Below, piece after piece: positions 54,137 through 63,641 of a stretch of DNA of 64,000 nt. The DNA comes from Neofamilia massiliensis (GTDB lineage Bacteria > Bacillota > Clostridia > Tissierellales > Peptoniphilaceae). The notes beneath the pieces are model-generated. The model worked only from the letters and a program-made list of their open reading frames with translations. It did not search any database and had not been told where the DNA came from. Position 1 is the stretch's first letter. The number at the start of each line of letters is the position of its first letter. The stretch is taken from the NCBI RefSeq assembly GCF_001299475.1, contig NZ_CYUJ01000002.1, positions 62,001 through 126,000 of the forward strand, given 5' to 3'. A program made the position numbers and the translations under genes.

Positions 54137-55735
54137 ATGATATATATAGAAAATTTAAAAAAGACCTTGGCTGACAGGGACTTATTTGAAATTGAAGACT
54201 TGGCCATTTCTGAAAATGATAAGGTAGCCTTAATTGGCGACAATGGTGTAGGGAAGACGACTTTTTTTCGTTTGATTTTAGGCCTTGATAGGGAATATTC
54301 TGGCAGGGTTAGTGTTGATAGATCAATGGATTATTTATTAAATGTAGACACCGAAGATAAAAATTTTTCTAGGGAAATTTATTCTAAGGCCCAGCTTAAG
54401 GAAAATGAAAGCTACAGTCCTGGAGAGTACAGGAGACTAAAACTTTTAGACCTGCTAGTTGATGAGTTAAGCTTTCTCTTGTTAGATGAGCCGACATCTC
54501 ATTTGGACATGGACCAAAAAGAAGAATTAATTGAGAGGTTAAAGGCTAGAAGGCTAGGCTATTTAATAATTTCCCACGATCGTGACTTTATTAATAAAAC
54601 TTGCACAAAGATTTTAGAACTTGCAAATGGAAAAATCGAAGTCTACAATGGAGACTACAAATTTTATCTGGCTGAAAGAGAAAAAAGACGCAAGTTCCAA
54701 GAAAGAGAATACGAAAATTATGCGAGGGAAAAGGCCAGGCTGGAAAATTTGGCTATAAGTATTAAGGATCAGTCTGCAAAAGTTAAAACTGCGCCAAAGA
54801 GAATGGGAAACTCAGAAGCCAGACTCCACAAAATGGGCGGACAAGGCAACAAGAAAAAATTAGACAAGCAAGTTAAGGCAGTTGAATCTAGGCTAAGACA
54901 ACTTGACGTTAAGGAAAGGCCCAAGGAAGCAAGCCAGATAAAATTAAAAGCCCCAGCTAGTGGAAAAATTCATTCCCAAGTTTTAATAAGAGCAGAAAAA
55001 CTAAACAAGTCCTTTAAAGATAAAATTCTATTTGATCAAGCTAACTTTATAATAGAAAATAATTCTAAAGTGGCCCTGCTTGGTGAAAATGGGTGTGGAA
55101 AGACTACACTTTTAAAAATGATTTTAGATGAAGAACAGGTTTGGGTCCATCCTAATTTAAAAATAGGTTACTTTAGTCAAATGAACGATACACTTGAAGA
55201 TAAAAAGACTATTTTAGAAAATATTTTAGCCACATCTATTTACGATCAGACTCTAAGCAGAATTGTTCTTGGCAGACTAGGCTTTAAAAATGACGATGTC
55301 AACAAGGTTGTCGAGCTTTTAAGCGATGGAGAAAAGGCTAAGGTAAAGCTGGCGAAAATTTTGACAGCTGACTTTAACTTTTTAATTTTCGACGAGCCGA
55401 CAAACTTTTTAGACCTAAGGGCTATTGAAAGTCTAGAAGAACTTTTAAAATCCTACGATAGGCCCATAATATTTGTAAGCCATGACGAAGAATTTATCAA
55501 TAATCTTGCAGACAGGCTATTAATTATTGAAAACAAAAAACTTGTAAGATTTAAAGGAAGTCTAGTCCAATATAAAAACAGAAAACAGCAGGCGAAGGAA
55601 AATAATGACGAAGACAAACTTCTCCTTGACTTTAGACTTTCATCTATAAATTCAAGGCTGGCCATGGATATATCAAAAGAAGAAAGAGAAAGCTTAGAAG
55701 AAGAATATAAAAATTTGCTTGAGAAAAAAATATAG
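54137..55735 (+). CDS. ABC-F ribosome protection protein (antibiotic resistance type)
   Basis: This 532-aa protein has two ATPase domains (Walker A GDNGVGKTT and GENGCGKTT; LLLDEPTSHLD and IFDEPTNFLD) without membrane segments. Between them is a charged linker with KRMGNSEARLHKMG, the type seen in Vga/Lsa/Msr-like proteins that displace antibiotics from the ribosome. The likely spectrum (lincosamide, streptogramin A, pleuromutilin) cannot be deduced firmly. It sits behind a leader peptide and attenuator, which supports an inducible resistance role. Confidence 0.9.
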   Translation: MIYIENLKKTLADRDLFEIEDLAISENDKVALIGDNGVGKTTFFRLILGLDREYSGRVSVDRSMDYLLNVDTEDKNFSREIYSKAQLKENESYSPGEYRRLKLLDLLVDELSFLLLDEPTSHLDMDQKEELIERLKARRLGYLIISHDRDFINKTCTKILELANGKIEVYNGDYKFYLAEREKRRKFQEREYENYAREKARLENLAISIKDQSAKVKTAPKRMGNSEARLHKMGGQGNKKKLDKQVKAVESRLRQLDVKERPKEASQIKLKAPASGKIHSQVLIRAEKLNKSFKDKILFDQANFIIENNSKVALLGENGCGKTTLLKMILDEEQVWVHPNLKIGYFSQMNDTLEDKKTILENILATSIYDQTLSRIVLGRLGFKNDDVNKVVELLSDGEKAKVKLAKILTADFNFLIFDEPTNFLDLRAIESLEELLKSYDRPIIFVSHDEEFINNLADRLLIIENKKLVRFKGSLVQYKNRKQQAKENNDEDKLLLDFRLSSINSRLAMDISKEERESLEEEYKNLLEKKI

Positions 55736-55744
55736 AAAAATAAA

Positions 55745-55780
55745 AGCGGTCTAAGATAAAATTAGGCCGTTTTTATTTTT
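55745..55780 (+). terminator. Rho-independent terminator
   Basis: CGGTCTAA (55747-55754) pairs with TTAGGCCG (55762-55769, one G-T pair) and is followed by TTTTTATTTTT. It ends the ABC-F gene. Confidence 0.88.
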
Positions 55781-55869
55781 CAAAACTTTCTTGTAAACTT
55801 TTATTAAACTCTAAAAAGATTTTTGTATTATAATTAAATTAATAAACTCGAAACACAAGGAGGGATTTT

Positions 55870-57390
55870 ATGAAGAGAAAATTTAAGTTTTTACTTATTT
55901 TTATCTTGGCTACAAGTCTTCTTAGTGGCTGTAAGAAAGTAGACACTTCCAACAAAGTTGCAGAAGAAGAGTCTAAGCCGAAAACTACAAGTATAGCAGA
56001 TGATAAAAATTTAGAATCTAAAGAGAAAACTTCTGAAAAGGAAAAACCTGTTCCTGAAGAAAAAATCGATCAGGAAAAGAAAATAGAAAAATTATCCTAC
56101 GTCAATGGAGGAAATACAGGCTCTATGTCTTCTTATGTTGAAGACAGGGAACTTTGGAAGGATTTTACAGATGAAAAACATATAGCTGCTGCAAAGAAAA
56201 TTTCTTACGGCCTCCACCTGCCTAGAATTCTTTTAGATTCCGAAGATGCTAAAGAAGCCAACAAAGACCTTGACGACCTTGCTAAAAATATCTTGGGCCT
56301 ATATGAAAGTTATAGGGACCAATTTCAAAGTGAAGAACTTGGAGTTTTTGCTTCTTTTTCTGCCTATCAAGATGAAAATATCCTCAGCCTTATGGTTGAA
56401 ACTTTTGACTGGCAAGAAGCTTATCCACTTTATAGGATCTATAATTTTTCACTGCCAGATGGAAGGCTTATTAAGGACCAAGAGCTTATGAAAAATTTTG
56501 GCTTAGATGAGGATGATTTACTTAGAACAATCGAAAGTTCATTAAAGGACTACCAAGACCTAACGAGAAAAATTTATTATAGCGATGACTTCGAATATTT
56601 TTATGAATCCAATCCATCAAATTATACTGGGAAAATCTTAGACGACCTTTGGGACCAAAGATCTACCAAGGAAAATCAAATTTACATTAATCAAGTAGCT
56701 AGGCCTAATTTTGTTTTTTCAAGCTATCCTAGTTTAGAAAGTGGATTTGGACCTCAAATTTTAGAATTAAAGAGAAACACCTTTGATACCAGCCCTCTTT
56801 CTGATGAGTATATAAAAATGGCGAGAAAGCTTGGTATAGATCCAGATGATAATAAGTACAAGGCCTTTATTATTTTCTTAGGCGCTGCCTATGACGAAGA
56901 TAGCTTGAAAGCAAGTCTTGAAAAACTTCAACCTTGGATTAACGCCTTTAATAACTATGAAGACCCAAACCTACTAGCCACCATAAAAGAAAATAAAGAA
57001 GGACAAAGGCCTTACTTAATTGGCCAAGAATGTTATCTACTTATTCCTAAGTACAAAAACGCTTCAGTCTCCTTAAAGGAGTTAGAACTAGCTGAAGATG
57101 GAAACTTAAAAGAAGTAGACAATAACTACCTAGACTACGCATCTTGTGCAGGAACAACTCTTATCTGCCAAAACATTAGCGATATTGTTCCAAATGCAAA
57201 AATCACCCTTAGGTATAGGGACGATATTTTAGAATTTTCGCCTAGTATTAGCCTAAAAGACGGCAGCTTAATTCTTCCAGATGAAGTTTTTGATGCAGAA
57301 GATATTTATGACTATGAAAATCCAATAAAAGAAGATAGCTACTCACTAGACCTTTTTGAAAAATTTAAATTTCTATTGGGACAAGGTTAA
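55870..57390 (+). CDS. Large lipoprotein, unknown function
   Basis: This 506-aa protein has a signal peptide with lipobox LLSGC (Cys21), a low-complexity Lys/Glu-rich linker (about residues 25-75) and a large mature domain without a recognised motif. It is preceded by AAGGAGGGA. It should be anchored outside the membrane. The gap before it (55781-55869) has a promoter-like TTGTATTATAATT. Confidence 0.82.
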   Translation: MKRKFKFLLIFILATSLLSGCKKVDTSNKVAEEESKPKTTSIADDKNLESKEKTSEKEKPVPEEKIDQEKKIEKLSYVNGGNTGSMSSYVEDRELWKDFTDEKHIAAAKKISYGLHLPRILLDSEDAKEANKDLDDLAKNILGLYESYRDQFQSEELGVFASFSAYQDENILSLMVETFDWQEAYPLYRIYNFSLPDGRLIKDQELMKNFGLDEDDLLRTIESSLKDYQDLTRKIYYSDDFEYFYESNPSNYTGKILDDLWDQRSTKENQIYINQVARPNFVFSSYPSLESGFGPQILELKRNTFDTSPLSDEYIKMARKLGIDPDDNKYKAFIIFLGAAYDEDSLKASLEKLQPWINAFNNYEDPNLLATIKENKEGQRPYLIGQECYLLIPKYKNASVSLKELELAEDGNLKEVDNNYLDYASCAGTTLICQNISDIVPNAKITLRYRDDILEFSPSISLKDGSLILPDEVFDAEDIYDYENPIKEDSYSLDLFEKFKFLLGQG

Positions 57391-57449
57391 TAACTGTTAG
57401 TTTCCATTTTAAATTTATCTATTAATAAAAATATCAGTAGAAAGCCTTA

Positions 57450-57482
57450 AACCAGAGTTAGTAAACCTAGTTCTGGTTTTTT
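57450..57482 (+). terminator. Terminator of a recurrent type (copy 3)
   Basis: AACCAGA (57450-57456) pairs with TCTGGTT (57472-57478), followed by TTTTT. It is a close relative of the terminators at 43401 and 53962. Confidence 0.85.
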
Positions 57483-57491
57483 GATGCAAAC

Positions 57492-57523
57492 AAAAAAAAG
57501 AGAGACTAAAGTTAAAGTCTCTC
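57492..57523 (-). terminator. Terminator of the SLH protein gene
   Basis: Read on the minus strand, GAGAGACT and AGTCTCTC (57516-57523 and 57500-57507) form a stem and are followed by eight T. It lies just after the minus-strand SLH gene stop and is convergent with copy 3 of the plus-strand terminator. Confidence 0.85.
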
Positions 57524-57556
57524 CTTAAAATCTTATAAAATCTTTAAGCTATTTAA

Positions 57557-59649
57557 TTAAATAGATCCGCCAATAAGTCTTTGCCATTCTTCACTGCCAT
57601 TTTCATTTTCAATAGCTTGGTGGGATTCAAAGGCTTCGACTAATTCGTAATAGCCCCAATGACTGGAATCTAAGTCTTTAAACTTAGTTATCAAGTCTTG
57701 GTTCTTACTAATAAAGGACTTGTCAGCTTGTCTATTATAAAGACGGTTTAGCATAGTGGCAACTTCAACACGTTTTATGTTTCCATCTGGACGGAAAGTA
57801 TTATCTTCGTAGCCTTTTATACGGCCGTTGGCATAGGCTTGGTTAATTGCAGCCTTAAAAGGATGGCCTTCTATATCTGTAAAAGGAGCTGGCTCAGAGA
57901 TTTTATTATCTACATAGCTAATTAGTTGAGCTAGTTCTGCTCTTGTAATTGGACGGTCTGGATAAAACATTTGTCCCTTACTTTCTTCTAACCAACCTTG
58001 AGCGTAGGCATAGTCAATATATTTTTTGTACCAAATACCAGCTTCAACATCAGAATAAATAGGTTCACTATTTTCTTTTAGATCTCTAGCGTCCTTGCCC
58101 TTATATCTTTCTAGTCGAACGAGAGTTGTTACAGCTTCGGCTCTAGTCATATTTCCCTCTGGCATAATAGTTTTTTCGGGATAGCCCTTTAAATATGCCA
58201 TATCTAAACGGGTAGTCTTATAGACAGTTTTTACATCAGTAAAGGTCATAGGTATTGTTTGGTATATCACTTCTGGACCATTTATCTTTTTCCAAACAGC
58301 ATTGAGATAGGCGCCTTTAGGCCAAATAACAGGAATCTTAACTGTCGTTCTTTTACTGTTAGGATGTTCAATTATAAAGCCTTTTGATTCCCAATGATCG
58401 AAGACGTAGATATTTTGGTCTACTGGTTGAGAATCTGCATCTATTTCAAAAGACTTTAAGTCAGGTTCGATTCTTACATATTTAAATGTATCTCTTAGGT
58501 CATTCATATCAGGAGACCCTAATTTTTCTTTGTCTTTTTGATTTTTAATAGGGTATAAGATCTTTTCATTTTTTAGGTCTTTTTTTATATAGACCTTATT
58601 AACGGCTTCCTTAAATCGGACATTGCCAGAAATAGCAGCTGTATTTCCCTGGGCTTCAAATATAGATCCGGATACATTAATATAGCTAGAATATTGTGGG
58701 CCATCAAGAGAAACACCTAAAGCTAACGATTCTGAAGCATCAGAAGGATCTTTATTGATCTTAGAATTCAAATAAACTTCTGAATTTAGCACATCTAAAA
58801 CAAGTTCACCACCTGATGTAGACATATATATAGGAAACGATACATCGTTTGTACCTTCTACATCAATTGTTACATAAGAATCGTTAAACTTTACATGTTG
58901 TGTTGAAAACAAGCCGTAAGGTAGTTCTCCTTTTTGCTTTATCGATAGCATACTATCAATAAACTCTATGTCACCTGATTTAATACCGTAAACACCGTAA
59001 TCTTTTAAAAGAGCTGTATCTAAACTTTGAATATCAATTGTAGAGTTAACAACTTCCACACCAAAAGTCCCACTACAATCTAGTCCAGTTTCAGTATTTT
59101 GAAGTTTGATTTTTGTATCTAAAATTTCCCAATTGCTTTGATAAAGTGTAAGACAAGGATTGGAAGTGTAACTTGTAATATCAAGACTTCCATCTCCAGT
59201 TAAGGTAGCTGAATCTTTAATAGCAGCATCTAATAAGAGTGAACCTTTAATTATATTATCTCCAACTAGATTAAATGTTAGACTATCATTGCTTTCATAA
59301 TCTACTGCTGATATGGAAATATCTAATAAGTATTTACTATCTTCATTATTAACGTTGACAATGGAGATAGTATTTGAAGCTTTATCGTAAACTAGATTTC
59401 CACTTACACCAAGACCACTAAAATCATCTGAAAAATCTATCAGAACACTTTCATCTGACAAGGTATCTAAATAGAATTTCTTTTCAAAAGATTTAAATTC
59501 ATCATAACTACTATCTGATTTTTCTAGAAACTTAATAGAAATTTCAAAATGGCGATTAGATCCTTCTGCCATAACATTTCTAGGAACTAAAGAAATTAAA
59601 AGCAGTAGAAATACTCCAACAACAAGTCTAAAATACTTTTTTTATTCAC
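57557..59649 (-). CDS. S-layer homology (SLH) surface protein; start frameshifted at an A7 run
   Basis: The frame from ATG 59572 gives 671 aa: an N-terminal beta-rich region (about residues 1-400, pectate-lyase-like repeats) and three SLH domains near the C-terminus (VKTVYKTTRLDMAYLKGYPE, YSDVEAGIWYKKYIDYAYAQG, FTDIEGHPFKAAINQAYANG). It has no signal peptide as such. Upstream, GTG 59649 follows AAAGGAGG and would begin MNKKKYFRLVVGVFLLLLIS, a perfect signal peptide, but only if the A run at 59637-59643 had eight A instead of seven. So the gene is out of frame, phase-variable, or there is a sequencing error. Confidence 0.85.
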
Positions 59650-59774
59650 TTGTACATCCTCCTTTATAAGCGCTCTAAATTTTAAAATTTCGCTTAAAAC
59701 ATTAACAATATTATATAAGAAAATTTAATATTTGTAAACTCCTTTAGCTAAGAATAAAATCTATAAAAAACATA

Positions 59775-59837
59775 TTGACAGGACTTTATATTTTTGTTAT
59801 CATATGAACAAAGAAACAAATGAATGAACAGTCATTT
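59775..59837 (+). promoter_or_regulatory. Promoter with SmtB/ArsR-like operator for the metal genes
   Basis: TTGACA (59775-59780), 17 bases, TATCAT (59798-59803). Downstream is AAATGA-N8-TCATTT (59818-59837), and TGAACA occurs twice (59805, 59826). Such repeats are typical of CzrA/SmtB zinc-responsive repressors. No such repressor gene is in the window next to it. Confidence 0.55.
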
Positions 59838-59858
59838 ATAAAAAACACGGAGGTTATT

Positions 59859-60074
59859 ATGAAAAAGACTTATAAATTAGAAGATTTAGAATGTGCAGCT
59901 TGTGCAAACAAAATGGAAGATGCTATTAATAAATTAGACGAGGTTGCTACTGCGTCTATTAACTTTATGACTTCAAAGTTAAAACTTGAGGCTGAAAATA
60001 TTGACGATGGCCTTCTTGATAAAATCCAAGGGGAAATTTCTAAAATAGAAAGGGACTGCAAAATTGTTCGATAA
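59859..60074 (+). CDS. Stand-alone heavy-metal-associated (HMA) protein
   Basis: ATG 59859 follows ACGGAGGTTATT. The 71-aa protein has a ferredoxin-like HMA fold with LECAACANKME (CxxC metal site). It overlaps the P-type ATPase gene by eleven bases in another frame. In most family members this domain is the N-terminus of the ATPase; here it is a separate protein, which could act as a metallochaperone. Confidence 0.88.
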   Translation: MKKTYKLEDLECAACANKMEDAINKLDEVATASINFMTSKLKLEAENIDDGLLDKIQGEISKIERDCKIVR

Positions 60075-61917
60075 GTTTAAGGACTTGAGCAAAAAACAAA
60101 AGAGAGATTTGAAGAAACTCTTTTTGGCAGCAGGTCTTTTAATTTTAGGCGTGGTCTTTAAAGGCTATAAGTATTTTTCCCTTGGTGCCTTGTTAATAGC
60201 CTATCTTATTGCAGGTTTAGATGTTTTAAAACTTTCTGCCTACAATATTAAAAACGGCCAGGTCTTTGATGAAAACTTTTTAATGTCTATAGCAACTCTT
60301 GGGGCTATTGGCCTTGGCGATTATTCTGAGGCAGTTTTTGTAATGATCTTTTACAAGACTGGTGAGTTTTTTGAAGATTTAGCAGTTGGTAAGTCGAGAA
60401 AGTCTATCCAAAGTTTACTTGAATACGCACCTGATGAAGTTAGGGTTATAAGAGATGGCGAAGAAGAAATTGTAGACCCAGACGAAGTTGAAATTGGCGA
60501 AATTATTTCTGTTCTTCCTGGAGAAAAAATCGCCTTAGATGGAGAGGTCACAAATGGATCATCTTCTCTCAACCTAGCTTTTTTAACTGGTGAGTCTCTT
60601 CCTGTTGATGTAGAGATTGGGGACCAAGTTCACAGTGGAGCCATTAATCTTTCAGGCCATTTGGAAATTAAAGTTTCAAAGACCTTTGACGATTCTACTG
60701 TTTCAAAAATCCTTGAACTAATTGAAGAGTCAAGTGAGAAGAAATCTGTTTTAGAAAATTTCATTAACAGGTTCTCCAGATATTATACGCCAATAGTTGT
60801 CTTCTCAGCGCTTTTCCTAGGCCTGGTCTTCCCACTTATTATTAGGGACGCCTTTGGTCCTTGGATAAAGAGGGCGCTAATCTTCTTAGTTGTGTCTTGT
60901 CCTTGCGCTTTAGTGTTATCTGTGCCACTGGCATTTTTTGCAGGTGTTGGCAAGGCATCAAGAGAGGGAATTTTAGTTAAGGGCTCAAATTATTTAGAAG
61001 CCTTGGCCAGAGTTGAGACTATGGTCTTTGACAAAACTGGAACCTTAACTGAAGGGAACTTTTCTATTATTGAAGAAAATTCTTATTCAAGTGACTTTGA
61101 TTTTAAAATTTTAGCAGGATCTCTTGAATCTTATTCAAATCATCCAATTGCCGATTCTATTAGATTAAAATACGGCAGCGACCTTAAAGACGAAATTTCT
61201 AATGTTCAAGATGTTCATGGCAAGGGCCTAGTTGGAACTTATAAGGACAAGGTGCTGGCAGTTGGTAATGAAAAACTACTAGCTGACTACAACATTGAAG
61301 CTCCTGAAACGAAAAACATTGGAACAAAGGTCTATGTAGCCTATGATGGAAAACTTCTTGGCTCCTTAGTAATTGCAGATGTTATTAAGGACCACAGCAA
61401 GGAAGCCCTTTCTTCCTTAAAGGACGAGGGCATCAAGTCCTTAGTTTTATTAACTGGTGACAAGGATGAGGTTGCCGACCAAGTTGGGAATTATTTGGGC
61501 ATAGACAAAATTTATTCTCAGCTCCTTCCTGACGACAAGCTAAAAATCCTAGAGAACCTTCTTGACAAGGAAGGCAAGTCTATGGTTGCCTTTGTTGGCG
61601 ATGGAATAAACGACGCGCCATCAATTGTAAGAGCTGATGTTGGCATAGCCATGGGAGCTCTTGGAACTGATGCGGCCATTGAGGCGGCAGATATTGTTCT
61701 TATGGATGACAACTTAAATAAATTACCTAGGGCAATAAAGATTGCTAGACAGACCCTAGGAACTGCAAGATTTAATGTTATATTTTCTCTGGCAGTAAAG
61801 ATTTTAGTTTTAATCCTTTCAGTTTTTGGCCTGGCGACAATGTGGATGGCAATTTTTGCAGACGTTGGAGTTATGCTAATAGCTGTTTTAAATTCAATGC
61901 GACTTATGAAAAATTAA
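60064..61917 (+). CDS. P1B-type heavy metal ATPase (Zn/Cd/Pb type)
   Basis: This 617-aa protein has the P-type ATPase motifs: SCPCALVLSVP (membrane metal site CPC), DKTGTLTEG (phosphorylated Asp), SNHPIADS (HP motif) and GDGINDAP. The last helices carry Lys in NVIFSLAVKILV and the DxG motif FADVGVM, which points to the Zn2+/Cd2+/Pb2+ subgroup rather than copper. It has no N-terminal HMA domain, which is encoded just upstream. The TTG start follows AAAGGGA. Confidence 0.93.
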   Translation: MFDKFKDLSKKQKRDLKKLFLAAGLLILGVVFKGYKYFSLGALLIAYLIAGLDVLKLSAYNIKNGQVFDENFLMSIATLGAIGLGDYSEAVFVMIFYKTGEFFEDLAVGKSRKSIQSLLEYAPDEVRVIRDGEEEIVDPDEVEIGEIISVLPGEKIALDGEVTNGSSSLNLAFLTGESLPVDVEIGDQVHSGAINLSGHLEIKVSKTFDDSTVSKILELIEESSEKKSVLENFINRFSRYYTPIVVFSALFLGLVFPLIIRDAFGPWIKRALIFLVVSCPCALVLSVPLAFFAGVGKASREGILVKGSNYLEALARVETMVFDKTGTLTEGNFSIIEENSYSSDFDFKILAGSLESYSNHPIADSIRLKYGSDLKDEISNVQDVHGKGLVGTYKDKVLAVGNEKLLADYNIEAPETKNIGTKVYVAYDGKLLGSLVIADVIKDHSKEALSSLKDEGIKSLVLLTGDKDEVADQVGNYLGIDKIYSQLLPDDKLKILENLLDKEGKSMVAFVGDGINDAPSIVRADVGIAMGALGTDAAIEAADIVLMDDNLNKLPRAIKIARQTLGTARFNVIFSLAVKILVLILSVFGLATMWMAIFADVGVMLIAVLNSMRLMKN

Positions 61918-61921
61918 TTTT

Positions 61922-61954
61922 AATCCTCTGAGATTTTGTCTTGGAGGATTTTTT
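61922..61954 (+). terminator. Rho-independent terminator
   Basis: AATCCTC (61922-61928) pairs with GAGGATT (61944-61950), followed by a T run. It ends the metal resistance genes. Confidence 0.85.
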
Positions 61955-62010
61955 GTGAAAATTTTTAAGGAGAAAAAATTTGGCTATAATAATGATAAGG
62001 AGTTGATGAC

Positions 62011-62430
62011 ATGGAATTTAAAAAATTTAAAGATAGATATTTAGTGAGACTTGAAAAAGGCGAAGACATAGTTCAAAGCCTTTTAAGTCTTGCGAAAAGT
62101 GAAAATATAAGGCTGGCTAGCATTAACGGCCTAGGTGCTGTTTCCTATGCAGAAATTGGCCTTTATAAGTTAGATGAGAAAAAGTATTATTCAAATACTT
62201 ATGAAGGCGACTTTGAAATTGCCAACCTTCACGGCAACTTGTCAACTATGGACGGAGAAGAATATATCCACCTCCACATTATTGTTGCTGACGGCGACCA
62301 AAGATGTTTTGGTGGCCACTTAAACAAGGGGATCATTTCTGCAACTGGAGAAATCTTTGTCGATGTTCTTGACGGAGAAGTTGACAGGTTTAAAGGAGAA
62401 AATGGTATAAATCTCTTGGATTTAAAATAA
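62011..62430 (+). CDS. PPC domain protein (DUF296)
   Basis: This 139-aa protein matches the PPC/DUF296 fold: [21 protein letters not shown], then [21 protein letters not shown] and [15 protein letters not shown]. These proteins form trimers and in bacteria have no known single function; in plants the domain accompanies AT-hooks. It directly precedes msrAB, so it may be co-transcribed. GGAGTTGATG lies upstream of the start. Confidence 0.92.
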   Translation: MEFKKFKDRYLVRLEKGEDIVQSLLSLAKSENIRLASINGLGAVSYAEIGLYKLDEKKYYSNTYEGDFEIANLHGNLSTMDGEEYIHLHIIVADGDQRCFGGHLNKGIISATGEIFVDVLDGEVDRFKGENGINLLDLK

Positions 62431-62431
62431 A

Positions 62432-63526
62432 ATGAAAGCTAAGAAGATGATTATTTTAATTTTGGCAGTTCTTGCCCTGGTCTTTGTGCTTGTAAAAATG
62501 AGAGACTTAAGACCAAGATACAAAGAAAATAAAAATTACAAAGAAGGAGACAATATGGAGATAAAAATTTCTGTAAATGATTTAGGCAATAAAGACCCTA
62601 GGGTCCTCTACCTAGCAGGTGGATGTTTTTGGGGAGTTGAAGGATATTTTTCTAGACTAAATGGCGTAATCGACACTGAAGTTGGTTATATAAATGGGAA
62701 AACTGATAAAACTTCTTATCAAGATTTAAAAATCACCGACCACGCAGAGGCAATAAAGTTAACTTACGATGCCAACAAAATTTCCCTAGAAGAACTTTTA
62801 GACCACTATTTTAGAATAATTGACCCAACCTCTGTAGACAAACAAGGCAACGACAGGGGCAGACAGTATAGGACTGGAATTTATTCAGATGATGAAGAAG
62901 TTTTAGAAAAAGCTAAGACCTATCTTGACCAAAGACAAAAAGACTATGACAAAAAAATTGTAGTTGAAGTTGAAAGAGTTAATAACTATATTCTTGCAGA
63001 AGACTACCACCAAGACTATTTAGAAAAAAATCCTGGCGGCTACTGTCATGTGGACCTTAGCCTGGCAGACAAACCTCTTTACAAGTCCTATGAGAAAAAA
63101 TCTCAAGAAGAATTAAAAAGCCAGCTAACTGACCTTGAGTACCAAGTGACCCAAGAAGCAGCAACTGAAAGACCATTTTCATCAGAATACGATGACTTTA
63201 ATAAGAAGGGAATTTATGTAGACAAAACAACAGGCCAGGCTCTCTTTTCATCAAGGGACAAGTATGACGCAGGTTGTGGCTGGCCATCTTTTACCAGACC
63301 AATTTCATCCTACGCCCTTGACTACAAGGAAGACTTATCCCACGGTATGAACCGAGTAGAAGTAAAATCAACTGACGGTGACGCCCACCTTGGCCACGTC
63401 TTTGAAGATGGACCAAGAGATGAGGGAGGCCTTAGATATTGTATTAACGGAGCGGCCTTAAAATTTATTCCTTACGAAGAAATGGACGAAAAAGGCTACG
63501 GTGAATTTAAAAAATTTGTAGAATAA
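62432..63526 (+). CDS. msrAB: Membrane-anchored methionine sulfoxide reductase MsrAB fusion
   Basis: This 364-aa protein has an N-terminal membrane segment (residues 5-22), an MsrA domain with GGCFWG (catalytic Cys near 63) and an MsrB domain with [17 protein letters not shown] and the catalytic RYCIN near the C-terminus. It repairs oxidised Met residues of both S and R forms, probably outside the membrane. The order A then B and the anchor match surface MsrAB proteins of Gram-positive pathogens. No thioredoxin-like domain is fused. Confidence 0.95.
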   Translation: MKAKKMIILILAVLALVFVLVKMRDLRPRYKENKNYKEGDNMEIKISVNDLGNKDPRVLYLAGGCFWGVEGYFSRLNGVIDTEVGYINGKTDKTSYQDLKITDHAEAIKLTYDANKISLEELLDHYFRIIDPTSVDKQGNDRGRQYRTGIYSDDEEVLEKAKTYLDQRQKDYDKKIVVEVERVNNYILAEDYHQDYLEKNPGGYCHVDLSLADKPLYKSYEKKSQEELKSQLTDLEYQVTQEAATERPFSSEYDDFNKKGIYVDKTTGQALFSSRDKYDAGCGWPSFTRPISSYALDYKEDLSHGMNRVEVKSTDGDAHLGHVFEDGPRDEGGLRYCINGAALKFIPYEEMDEKGYGEFKKFVE

Positions 63527-63549
63527 AAAATTGCAAAAGGAAATTGAAA

Positions 63550-63579
63550 AATCTCTGGCTATTAGGCTGGGGATTTTTT
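63550..63579 (+). terminator. Rho-independent terminator
   Basis: AATCTCTGGC (63550-63559) pairs with GCTGGGGATT (63566-63575) using G-T pairs, followed by TTTTTT. It ends msrAB. Confidence 0.8.
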
Positions 63580-63641
63580 ATTGGCCTCTTCAATCTTTTA
63601 TAAGTTTCTCTCCTATGGTAAAATTAGCCTAGGTGATAAAA

